Part shown: positions 11,346-21,734 of the stretch, piece after piece | How the letters are laid out: the number at the start of each line of letters is the position of its first letter | Numbering within the stretch: position 1 is the stretch's first letter | NCBI GenBank assembly: GCA_964030785.1 | Contig: OZ034979.1 | Span: 40,865,484-40,929,483 of the forward strand | Length of the DNA: 64,000 bases | From: Siderastrea siderea | Lineage: Eukaryota; Cnidaria; Anthozoa; Scleractinia; Rhizangiidae | Direction: 5' to 3' | Made by a program: the position numbers and the translations under genes | Notes under the pieces: model-generated | Told to the model about the DNA's origin: nothing | What the model saw: only the letters and a program-made list of their open reading frames with translations | The model's database searches: none

Positions 11346-13841
11346 ATAAACGCGCGTGGCTACACGCAAATTTGCGTTCAACGTGGATATGACCAAGATG
11401 GATATAATTATTTGATATCCAGTATGCCCGAGTACATAATGGTTTTTATTATTAAAATCGCAATCGCTAATTGCTATGAAATCAAGAAAGAGAAAAAAAA
11501 AAGAGAGAGAAACTCCGAGATAAAAGGGAACAGGAATCGATCGCGAACACATGACTGACCGAAAAAGGCGCCAAAACCTTGCGAAGTGTTGCAGCGTTTC
11601 TTTGTAGCCTGCGTGGCCGGCGTCCGAAGGGGAAGGGAGAAGGGGAGTTCGAGCGCGAAGCGCGATCGTGGGGGTGGGTGGTCGGGGGAGAATTGCGGAG
11701 CTGAATGAATCAATGAAACTGCCCCGAAGTGAACGTACAAGCACAAGGTTTGGGAAAAATCTTCAATTATGGGCTCTGAAAAGTGGCACGTGTTTGAGTT
11801 TTCCTGAAAATTGTTGGAATGGTCGTTCAAAGCGGATTGAAGCTGTACGATCTCACCGTTATGGCTGCTGGAGTTCAAATGAAAGAGTTTGTAATCGCTC
11901 CGTTCGCACAACGCTGACAACGGAGCCATCATGTGTTTGTTTGATCGAACTGAAGGCAGAATTAACAATTAAGCTTGAACGATAATTTCTATGCAGCTCA
12001 CTGGAACAAGACTACGGAGGTGAGGAACATTAGAATTCACCATCTTACTTTTAAACGCAAACCACAAAACGCAATTGTTCTCAGTTTAGAGCCCGCGGAC
12101 GGAATGGTAAAAACAACACTCAAACAACTGTGAAAGCAATTCAACGTATTTTACATTGCATCCGACTTGTGTCTAAATGTCTGGAGCTGCTCAAGGGAAC
12201 ACAGAAAGGGCCACAACGAGTACAGGTAAACCAGTGTCAATTTTGCGTGGTTAGCCAAAAATGTCGCCTTTTCTGGTACTGAATTTGTCTAATGCTTTTT
12301 GTTCAGACTGCTGCATGATTTTTGTACTGACTCGCCATAAAAAGTGTGACAATTTTTATTAAATGCTTCTTTCCTATTTTACTGTTCTTATTTTGTCTTG
12401 TCTCGATATTTCCGACTCAAAGCCTTCCGTATAAAACCTACTGTTTGTGAAATTTTAAGAACAAGTGATTGAGTTGACGATGAAGGAAATTGTAAACACA
12501 GCGCTAAATGCGTATATTTCTATTTCTACAGTTTCTGTTCGTCCTAAGAAATCAAGCATTTGTGTCTCAGTGACGTTCAGTTGTAATTTTTCCGTAATTT
12601 TGCTTCGATACAAAGTGATTTTTCTCGCCAGGTTGCTGGCGGGGAAAAAAATCAAGCTCACTCTGCCGTTGAAACTCTTGCCATGTCCACTGCGCTATGT
12701 ATCCCTTCTAGGTTCGTAAATTACCCAGTAAGTAATATTCATTATTATATGGCAAGCAATTCTTCAGTCTAAATCGAGTGTTCTGATTGGTTAGTCTTCG
12801 GTCGGGATTTTACAGTACGGACCATTACCATGGAAACGGTCCTTTTTGGATATTTTTTTTTTCGTGCTATTATAACGCTACAGCAAAATTCAAACTGTGA
12901 AAACGCAAGAAGATAAAAAAGAAAAGGTTTGGAGCTGGTCCAAAACAAATGAACGAGGTAAACACGTCTGCTTAGAAAAAGCGATCTTCAATTAAGTTTA
13001 CCGACTGGGCCAACGTTCTTCAGTGACTGTGTTTGTTTATTATTTTTTTGCACGGCTATAGACTGTAAGCTGTAAAGACCCAAGTAAATCGGCCAAGACT
13101 TAAACAATAATTATTAAAATTCAGCATTAACAAAAGAGTACGTTTCTCACAAGAAAACCTCACGGCGAAAAAGAATGAAAACTGCAAAACGACTAGCAAA
13201 CGGCTTTCACCGGCAACTATACTGACTATAAATCGAAAGCAAACAATCACGTTCTTGTCTAGTTTAATATTCGCCATCGCTTCAGTCAGCGCTTTCCACA
13301 AGAACAAATTAAAGCTACACGTACATGCATTAAACTAACAGTGTACCTTGATTTCTCAGCGAGATTTTTGCTCTTGTAGTGCACATCCTTGAAAATAATT
13401 TTAGCGTGTTCACAAGTCCGCTCTTGCTGTAGCTCGCACTAAAAACAACTTTGTTAGGTGCGACGAAAATTTGCTCTCAGCATTCACAAAGTTCTCTTTA
13501 AAGCCACTGGAGCAAACAACTTGCAGTATTTGATGGAGAGAGAATTTCCAGTGTCTTTTTTTAGGTTCGAGAGTTCCTTTGTTCACAATGACTATTAAAC
13601 ACGCTGCCACAATTTCCAGAGTTTGAGAAGCACGTGTGTGAGCCAGTTTTACCGCGGCCTTTTCATTATTCTTCTTTTTCCCGAATTGTCTCTGCCCATA
13701 ACGAAGAAGTATTTTCAAATAAAACTTTCTTGTGTTGTACAGGACGACGAAAAACTGACACATATAATAGAAGCAGAGCAGTTTTCATTCAAGAGCCACG
13801 CAAGTTTCTGCCGATCGACAGCAACGATCATCAAACTGATT

Positions 13842-13849
13842 CGAAAGCC
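13842..13849 (+). repeat. Left 8-bp target-site duplication of the giant foldback
   Basis: CGAAAGCC lies immediately outside the left terminal tip and is repeated exactly at 27023-27030, immediately outside the right tip. Eight-base duplications are typical of hAT and P-type transposases and of some described foldback elements. Confidence 0.85.
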
Positions 13850-13920
13850 CGTAGATACGTGGTGTAACAATCATATAGTGGTTTGACTTTATCCAATATA
13901 GGCATAAACATAGGAAGCAA

Positions 13921-16900
13921 TATACATAGCTATACACAGCCATACACAGCTATACATGGCTATACATGGCTATACATGGCTATACACAGATGTACATAGA
14001 CATATATAGCTATACACAGCTATACACAGCTATACATAGCTATACATGGCTATACACAGCTACACATAGCTATACATGGCTATACACAGCTATACATGGC
14101 TATACACAGCTATACATAGCTATACATGGCTATACACAGCTATACATAGCTATACATAGCTATACACAGCTATACATAGCTATACATGGCTATACACAGC
14201 TATATCTAGCTATACATGGCTATACACAGCTATACATGGCTATACATAGCTATACACAGCTATACATAGCTATACATGGCTATACACAGCTATACATGGC
14301 AATACACAGCTATACATGGAAATACACAGCTATACACAGCTATACACAGCTATACACAGCTATACACAGCTATACATGACTATACATAGCTATACACAGC
14401 TATACACAGCTATACATGGCTATACACAGCTATACATGACTATACACAGCTATACACAGCTATACATGACTATACACAGCTATACACAGCTATAAACAGC
14501 TATACATGGCTATACACAGATATACATAGCCATACATAGCTATACATGGCTATACACAGCTATACACAGCTATACATGGCTATACACAGATATACATAGC
14601 CATACATAGCTATACACAGCTATACATGGCTATACACAGATATACATAGCCATACATAGCTATACACAGCTATACATAGCTATACATGGCTATACACAGC
14701 TATACATGGCTATACATAGCTATACACAGCTATACATAGCTATACATGGCTATACACAGCTATACATGGCAATACACAGCTATACATAACTATACACAGC
14801 TATACACAGCTATACATGGCTATACACAGCTATACCTGACTATACACAGCTATACATGGCTATACACAGCTATACACGGCTATACACAGCTATACACAGC
14901 AATACACAGCAATACACAGCTATGCATGACTATACACAGCTATACATAACTATACATAGCTATACACAGCTATACACAGCTATACATGGCTATACACAGC
15001 TATACATGACTATACACAGCTATACACAGCTATACACAGCTATACATGGCTATACACAGATATACATAGCCATACAGCTATACATGGCTATACACAGCTA
15101 TACACAGCTATACATGGCTATACACAGATATACATAGCCATACACAGCTATACACAGCTATACATGGCTATACACAGATATACATGGCTATACACAGCTA
15201 TACATGGCTATACACAGATATACATAGCCATACATAGCTATACACAGCTATACATGGCTATACACAGATATACATAGCCATACATAGCTATACACAGCTA
15301 TACATAGCTATACATGGCTATACACAGCTATACATGGCTATACATAGCTATACACAGCTATACATAGCTATACATGGCTATACACAGCTATACATGGCAA
15401 TACACAGCTATACATAACTATACACAGCTATACACAGCTATACATGGCTATACACAGCTATACCTGACTATACACAGCTATACATGGCTATACACAGCTA
15501 TACACAGCTATACACAGCTATACACAGCAATACACAGCAATACACAGCTATGCATGACTATACACAGCTATACATAACTATACATAGCTATACACAGCTA
15601 TACACAGCTATACATGGCTATACACAGCTATACATGACTATACACAGCTATACACAGCTATACACAGCTATACACAGCTATACATGGCTATACACAGATA
15701 TACATAGCCATACAAAGCTATACATGGCTATACACAGCTATACACAGCTATACATGGCTATACACAGATATACATAGCCATACACAGCTATACACAGCTA
15801 TACATGGCTATACACAGATATACATAGCCATACATAGCTATACACAGCTATACATAGCTATACATGGCTATACACAGCTATACATGGCTATACATAGCTA
15901 TACACAGCTATACATAGCTATACATGGCTATACACAGCTATACATGGCAATACACAGCTATACATAACTATACACAGCTATACACAGCTATACATGGCTA
16001 TACACAGCTATACATGACTATACACAGCTATACATGGCTATACACAGCTATAAACAGCTATACATGGCTATACACAGCTATACATAGCCATACATAGCTA
16101 TACACAGCTATACATAGCTATACATGGCTATACACAGCTATACATGGCTATACATAGCTATACACAGCTATACATAGCTATACACAGCTATACACAGCTA
16201 TACATGGCAATACACAGCTATACATAACTATGCACAACTATACACAGCTATACACAGCTATACACAGCAATACACAGCTATACATGACTATACACAGCTA
16301 TACATAACTATACATAGCTATACATAGCTATCCACAGCTATACATGGCTATACACAGCTATACATGACTATACACAGCTATACATAACTATACACAGCTA
16401 TACACAGCTATACACAGCAATACACAGCTATACATGACTATACACAGCTATACATAACTATACATAGCTATACACAGCTATACACAGCTATACATGGCTA
16501 TACACAGCTATACATGACTATACACAGCTATACATGGCTATACACAGCTATACACAGCTATACATGGCTATACACAGATATACATAGCCATACATAGCTA
16601 TACACAGCTATACATAGCTATACATGGCTATACACAGCTATACATGGCTATACATAGCTATACACAGCTATACATAGCTATACATGGCTATACACAGCTA
16701 TACATGGCAATACACAGCTATACATAACTATACACAACTATACACAGCTATACACAGCTATAGACAGCAATACACAGCTATACATGACTATACACAGCTA
16801 TACATAACTATACATAGCTATACACAGCTATACACAGCTATACATGGCTATACACAGCTATACATGACTATACACAGCTATACATGGCTATACACAGCTA

Positions 16901-17516
16901 TACATGGCTATACACAGATATACATAGCCATACATAGCTATACACAGCTATACATAGCTATACATGGCTATACACAGCTATACATGGCTATACATAGCTA
17001 TACACAGCTATACATAGCTATAAATGGCTATACACAGCTATACATGGCAATACACAGCTATACACAGCTATACACAGCTATACACAGCTATACACAGCAA
17101 TACACAGCTATACATGACTATACACAGCTATACATAACTATACATAGCTATACACAGCTATACACAGCTATACATGGCAATACACAGCTATACATAACTA
17201 TACACAGCTATACACAGCTATACACAGCTATACACAGCAATACACAGCTATACATGACTATACACAGCTATACATAACTATACATAGCTATACACAGCTA
17301 TACACAGCTATACATGGCTATACACAGCTATACATGACTATACACAGCTATACATGGCTATACACAGCTATACACAGCTATACATGGCTATACAGAGGTA
17401 TACTTAGCTGTACACATCCATACATGGCTATACACAGCTATTAACAGCTATACATGAATATATACAGCCATACGTGGCTATACCCAGCTATAAATGGCTA
17501 TACACAGCTATACACT
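13921..17516 (+). repeat. Left-arm 10-bp tandem array, about 360 units
   Basis: The unit is TATACACAGC with a limited set of variants: TATACATGGC, TATACATAGC, TATACATGAC, TATACATAAC and AATACACAGC. Variation is concentrated at positions 7-9. Variants occur in a repeated order, forming higher-order repeats: 14746-14949 recurs almost exactly at 15374-15577, offset 628 bp. The offset is not a multiple of ten because one unit near 15070 lost 2 bp. The last units (17380-17516) are more diverged. Confidence 0.95.
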
Positions 17517-17594
17517 GCGTTTGTTTTCCCTATCCCTTCTCTCGAAACCTGCTGTTCTTTGTAATAATTTATTTATTGTTTGCGGTCTTTCTAT
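17517..17594. other. Unique core sequence next to the left array
   Basis: A short AT-rich unique segment between the end of the left array and the hAT-like element. No coding sequence or motif was seen. Confidence 0.4.
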
Positions 17595-18522
17595 CAGGGA
17601 CCGCGCGAGGGGTGGGCTGAGGGGGCTTTTACCCCCTTTCCCTTTTTTGGTGCCATTAAAAAATAAATGAAAAAGTTGGACAATTTCTTTGTTTCAGAGT
17701 TAATCAGTTTTCGGTTTACCAGTTAAATATAATTTTTAATTTAGACCAAACAGGAACTGAATACTATAACTCCGTGTTGAAATCGCCTTTCCTTCATTTG
17801 GCTTGATTATTTGAAATTCTCACGCGCTCTTGGGGAATCTCGAAGAGTCTGGACCTGTTCAGACTTTTTCAAGTCACTTGAATCGATGGAAGTTGAAACT
17901 GTCGCTCTCGCTCTTGTCGGTCCATTAACTCTGCGCGTACTGTCATCGACTCTTTCCTGTTGTTGAAGAGTTTAAACTTTAGTTGACTTTTGTTCTTGTG
18001 TTGTCCGGGCATTATACATTAGGACCGTTACTTTATCAAGCTAATCTACAAATGTAAACGTTTCGTCTAGGATATATAGTTGCCAAAAGATGTCATTTCC
18101 TCAGTTCTATCGATAAGAAATAAGGCGTTCAGTCCTTAATTAGGCCGCTACGGACTGACTTTGGTAGAAATGTACGTTTCATGATACTAAACTCAGTAGT
18201 GATTTAATATTCTACAGGTCTGCTTGTACAAGTTTTTTTTAAAGGAAAATGTTTTCATGGTTGAGATCTTTAAAAATGCGAATACGATAAGGTTCATAGC
18301 TTGCCGGTTTCATCTTTCGAGTAGAGCCGACCAAAGAACCTGTCAAGGAGCATTATTTTGGGACTGTTTTAACTGACAACTTTTATCACACTTGGCTGCT
18401 CTAGATACATTGCTAATTACTTGAAAAGAGAAAGTTTTTGCGTGAGATTTCCCCCCACCTGCTTTACACGAGCGATCACCAATTAGCCCCCTCAGACTCT
18501 AAAATAGGCCGCACGGTCCCTG
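17595..18522. mobile_element. hAT-like non-autonomous element in the foldback core
   Basis: The left end reads CAGGGACCGCGCG and the right end, inverted, CAGGGACCGTGCG. A subterminal TGAGGGGGCT is also inverted on the right (AGCCCCCTCA). The 928-bp interior has no long ORF. CAGGG tips are typical of hAT elements. The flanks share only TCTAT (before the left tip and after the right), short of the 8 bp expected, so the insertion is old or the boundary is imperfect. Confidence 0.6.
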
Positions 18523-18810
18523 TCTATTTAGCTGCCCCAGTTAACCGGTTTGAAACAACTTTTTTGGTCAGTGCTCGCTCAGAAAATTAATCTAGAATCA
18601 TGTAGTGACGACGGGTCACCGCTTGTTATTTTGTGTTAGCTCAGTCAGCTTTTAAGCAATTATTAGTCAGGATATCCAGAATAATGAAGGCTTTAAAATT
18701 CTAAGTAAAACATCTGTAAGTTTCTCTGATCCCTAGCACAAACTAAAATTTCAGCACATTCTTCACAGACAGTGCATGTACCACCCTCATTTCGTTCGCT
18801 TCCACACTCA

Positions 18811-18833
18811 CAGCTATACATAGCTATACAGGG
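18811..18833 (+). repeat. Satellite island 1 in the core
   Basis: Two units of the 10-bp repeat (CAGCTATACATAGCTATACA) lie isolated in the core, directly upstream of the reverse-transcriptase fragment and in left-arm orientation. Together with 19791-19889 this suggests the retroelement landed inside a stretch of array. Confidence 0.8.
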
Positions 18834-18836
18834 GTA

Positions 18837-19728
18837 AAAAGGTACAACTCAGGGTAGTATTAGTGGCCCATACCTTTTCAACTTATTCCTGAATGACTTG
18901 GAAATAGTTGGACACGAAGAGATATCTTTATTTAAATATGCAGATGATTCTACAATCTTAGTTACGATCTCTAGAGATTTACCTGATGTATCGGGCATTG
19001 CATTGATTAAATTTATGGATTGGACTCACGCAAATAGTGTGCACTGTAACACTAGTAAATGCAATTACTCTTGCATAAGAAAGGCAACCCTACAGCCTAT
19101 CCAATGTTATACAGTATAACCAGGAGCCCATTATGATATTATGTAGTATAGTTGTATCTCTATACTGGGAGTAACAATACAAAGTAATTGTTAGTTTAGC
19201 TTGCATGTTAAGGCAAAGCTTCATGACGCCAGCAAATGTTTATTTATAATTACAGGCCTGTGTAAGGAAGGATACACACAGGGCGAATTAGATCAGCGTT
19301 TTTAATGCGATTGTGCTCCCTAAAATACTGTATGGCCTTTCAGTTTTTGCAGCTAGTGCTTCTGACCTCACCGCTGTCCAAAGCTCTTTAAACAGATGCC
19401 ACAAGCATCTTTGAGCTCTTGGAAAGTAGTAACCGCCGCCTTTTTGACAAACTTTAACGTACTGACCATCCGTCACATAGTCTGCTTCCTAGGTATAAAG
19501 ATTCATTGGAGCGCCGTAGAAATAGATCCAGTATAAGACCTTCCTATAAGTACAGAACGTTTTACAATGTAAAGATAGCTTTGTTAATAGATTACTTTTT
19601 AAGTATAACCTAGTTAGTTCCTAATTTAGTTCATTTATATATTGTACTTTTGCGCATATAAATAATTTTTTAAATAATTTCTATTGTAACATCTGATACC
19701 TATTTTCATCCGATGAATAAATACATTG
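18837..19728 (+). pseudogene. Degraded non-LTR retrotransposon reverse transcriptase, C-terminal half
   Basis: From 18844 the frame reads TTQGSISGPYLFNLFLNDLE, the QG-x-GP-LF block before the catalytic site, then LFKYADDSTIL, whose YADD is the polymerase active-site box. The frame stops at 19117. The downstream 'thumb' part continues in other frames: ILGVTIQ near 19150, KLHDASKCLFII near 19215, then PKILYGLSVFAAS near 19320. The order and wording fit CR1/L2-type LINEs. It lacks the endonuclease and the N-terminal fingers, and carries stops and frameshifts, so it is a 5'-truncated dead copy. AT-rich 3' sequence follows, then a TTA/ATG microsatellite, the sort of 3' tail seen in this clade. Its insertion between two pieces of 10-bp satellite dates it after the arrays began to expand. 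Confidence 0.8.
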
Positions 19729-19754
19729 TTATTACTATTATTATTATTATTATT

Positions 19755-19790
<36 letters not shown>
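19729..19790 (+). repeat. (TTA)n then (ATG)n microsatellite
   Basis: Nine or so TTA units run into about a dozen ATG units. The position at the 3' end of the LINE fragment suggests it is the element's 3' tail, expanded. Confidence 0.9.
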
Positions 19791-19889
19791 CAATTATACA
19801 CAGCTGCATATGGCCATACACAGCTATACATAGCTATACACAGCTATACCAGGAGCCCACAACCCTTGTGGGCTCCTGGCTATACATAG
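19791..19889 (+). repeat. Satellite island 2 with a perfect hairpin
   Basis: Degenerate 10-bp units (TATACACAGC, TATACATAGC) flank a perfect inverted repeat at 19849-19879: CCAGGAGCCCACAA, loop CCC, then the exact complement. The hairpin interrupts one satellite unit. It may be a very small foldback insertion or a template-switch scar. Confidence 0.85.
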
Positions 19890-20043
19890 CTGCAGCCTTG
19901 CGCAAACTCCTTAGCTGGCCACATATCAAACGCGTCGCCCTCTTTTGATCAGACTTCCACATAGGGCAGGCATGCATAGGTGCCTTGAAGGCTGTTACCA
20001 ACCAGGAAGGCCCCGCTTCTGAGTTTTGTGATCCTTCCGCCAT
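19870..20043 (-). CDS. Hypothetical ORF starting in an AAAATGGCGG context
   Basis: The minus-strand ATG at 20043 has the context AAAATGGCGGAAG and opens about 58 codons of non-repetitive sequence (MAEGSQNSEAGPSW, then a basic Arg/Lys-rich stretch) before running into the hairpin and satellite at 19834-19879, where the frame ends. It could be a first exon whose splice donor was lost, or chance. No domain was recognised. Confidence 0.2.
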
Positions 20044-20702
20044 TTTAAACGGAGTGAAATGCACTCAGAGTGTACACGATCTTACACGTGTTTGTAAGTT
20101 GTGAAAACAAAACAATACGCCGTTGTTACCAAAAAATAAGTGATATGATTTGATGAAAACGTGTCAATAGTGAACTTGAAGAATGCCAATGAAGAAGATA
20201 AGAGTTAGCCTCCGTAGCTACCGATATTCTTGGTACAGTGGAAAAATTTTGGTGGTTTTAACGATTACGGTGGAATCGCTTGGAATATTTTCACAAGTCG
20301 AGTCAAAATCTGCTCTGCAACCGAAATCTTGTCCAGATTCATCCACAAAGTGGGCCTGAGTGCCTGGGCAGGAAATTCCTGAAATTGTGAGAGTAGTGGA
20401 TACGTCAATCAAAGGTAAGTTGATCTTCCTTGCCTGAGATCTATCGACAACAAACGTTCACTTATGTACCCGGTGATATTATTTTATCAGCCATGGGTCG
20501 CACTTGGCAAATTTTTGCGAAAGTTCACTGGCTTTGCAGTTAAAATCTATCAATAGCGTAATTTTCCTAGTGCGACCCTAATTTTTCGCAAGTTCGCAAA
20601 AACTTTGAAAATCGACAACAACATCAAAGACGCCGTAGTGCTTGGTGGGGCAAGCTGAGCTGAACAATAGGAATCACAGCAGCAACTGTCGTCGTTAGTT
20701 TT
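20044..20702. other. Unique core sequence, no supported gene
   Basis: A 64-codon minus ORF at 20218-20412 and several shorter ones have no supporting splice sites or recognisable domain. The unique sequence continues to the 18/19-bp minisatellite. Confidence 0.35.
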
Positions 20703-20830
20703 GAAAACGAAGACCCCGAAAACGACGACCCGAAGACCCATTACGAAAACGAAGACCCTTACGATATCGAAGATCCATTACGAAAACGAAGACCCTTACG
20801 AAAACGAAGACCCATTACGAAAACGAAATC
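20703..20830 (+). repeat. 18/19-bp minisatellite in the core
   Basis: About six units of GAAGACCC(A)TTACGAAAAC in alternating 18 and 19 bp forms. The unit's sequence (inverted: GTTTTCGTAA, GGTCTTC) reappears at the centre of the 135-bp palindrome at 21103-21237, so the two are related. Confidence 0.9.
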
Positions 20831-21102
20831 CCCTCATTTTTAACCAGAGGGAAACGAAAAACAGACAGAGTAATATAATGGCAAGAAGATATCTAAACGG
20901 GCATTTGAAAGTAACACAAAACTGTGTGGTTAAGCTTCCGTTTACCGCTGTAATTCGCACAGGAAGTAAAGGGTTGTGGATTCACTCGCCTTCAATTTGT
21001 TTTTTTATATGACTGATTTTCAAATGAAGAAAACAAAAACAAGAACCCCATGATTACCAGATGTAGACTTTTTAAAAGTCCGCACAATGAAGAATTCGAA
21101 TT

Positions 21103-21237
21103 GCTAGGAGCCGTGTGTAATATTTGTAAAAACAAACTCCTCTAGTTAAAAAAGAGGGGGTCTTCGTTTTCGTAATTACGAAAACCCCTCTCTTTTAACT
21201 AGAGGAGTTTGTTATTACAGTAAACACGGCTCCTAGC
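21103..21237. repeat. 135-bp palindrome (small foldback or MITE) in the core
   Basis: Arms begin GCTAGGAGCCGTGT and return as ACACGGCTCCTAGC. Internal matches include AACAAACTCCTCTAGTTAAAA and a centre TTTTCGTAATTACGAAAA. A few mismatches lie near the outer third. The centre shares the motif of the minisatellite 270 bp upstream. Confidence 0.85.
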
Positions 21238-21734
21238 GTACTTCTGTGTTTTTACCACATTTTGAAGTCATCTGTGTGTTCATTATCAGAGTACACACGC
21301 ACGTCCAAATGGAATCCATTCGTTCAATAATAGTCCGAGTCCGAGTCATTTTGGTACACTGTCAAGAAGTTGCAACACTTTGTACCAATTCTGTGACTAA
21401 TAATGGTTTTCTGCAATTTGTGCACGTCACTGACTTCACCTGTCTTCGTTAAAATTAGTGGTTCGAACTCAGAGTAACAAATGTATGGAGATGGTATGTA
21501 CATACGTCAGTCAAACTTTTATTAACCAAATGAGGACACCTAAAAATTTCAAAACGCGGACCCATGAAATTACTTTTTTTATGATTGATATGGTGACATG
21601 ACACAAAGAAGCAGCAAAATACAACTTTATTAACCAATAACAACAACAAAAACAACTGAAGTCTGATGTAGAAGAAACGTACGGTGGATTTGCTTATCGT
21701 TTTTGCCTGTGATTTGTTAACCTCGATAGCACTC
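21238..21734. other. Unique core sequence next to the right array
   Basis: No gene was seen. The longest ORF, minus strand 21455-21769, begins inside the satellite and has no recognisable domain. Confidence 0.35.

Larger units (their letters stand above)
10930..13849. other. Non-coding flank of the giant foldback
   Basis: No gene was recognised. The stretch holds a dispersed repeat at 11243-11345 and, at 11606-11680, a fragment starting TAGCCTGCGTGGCCGGCG that resembles one end of the MITE at 33416-33601. Minus-strand ORFs of 164 and 170 codons (11232-11968) overlap each other and this low-complexity sequence, and a 117-codon minus ORF at 13410-13763 has no recognisable domain. The final 8 bp (13842-13849) are the left target duplication of the giant element. 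Confidence 0.35.

Noticed and set aside
11232..11968. Two minus-strand ORFs of 170 and 164 codons
   Set aside because: They overlap each other and a dispersed repeat, are low-complexity, and have no recognisable domain or splice context.
13966..17277. Many ORFs of 67-197 codons in the left array, and the matching set at 21854-26196 on the minus strand
   Set aside because: They are translations of the 10-bp repeat, open only because the main unit variants lack in-frame stops; there is no independent coding signal.
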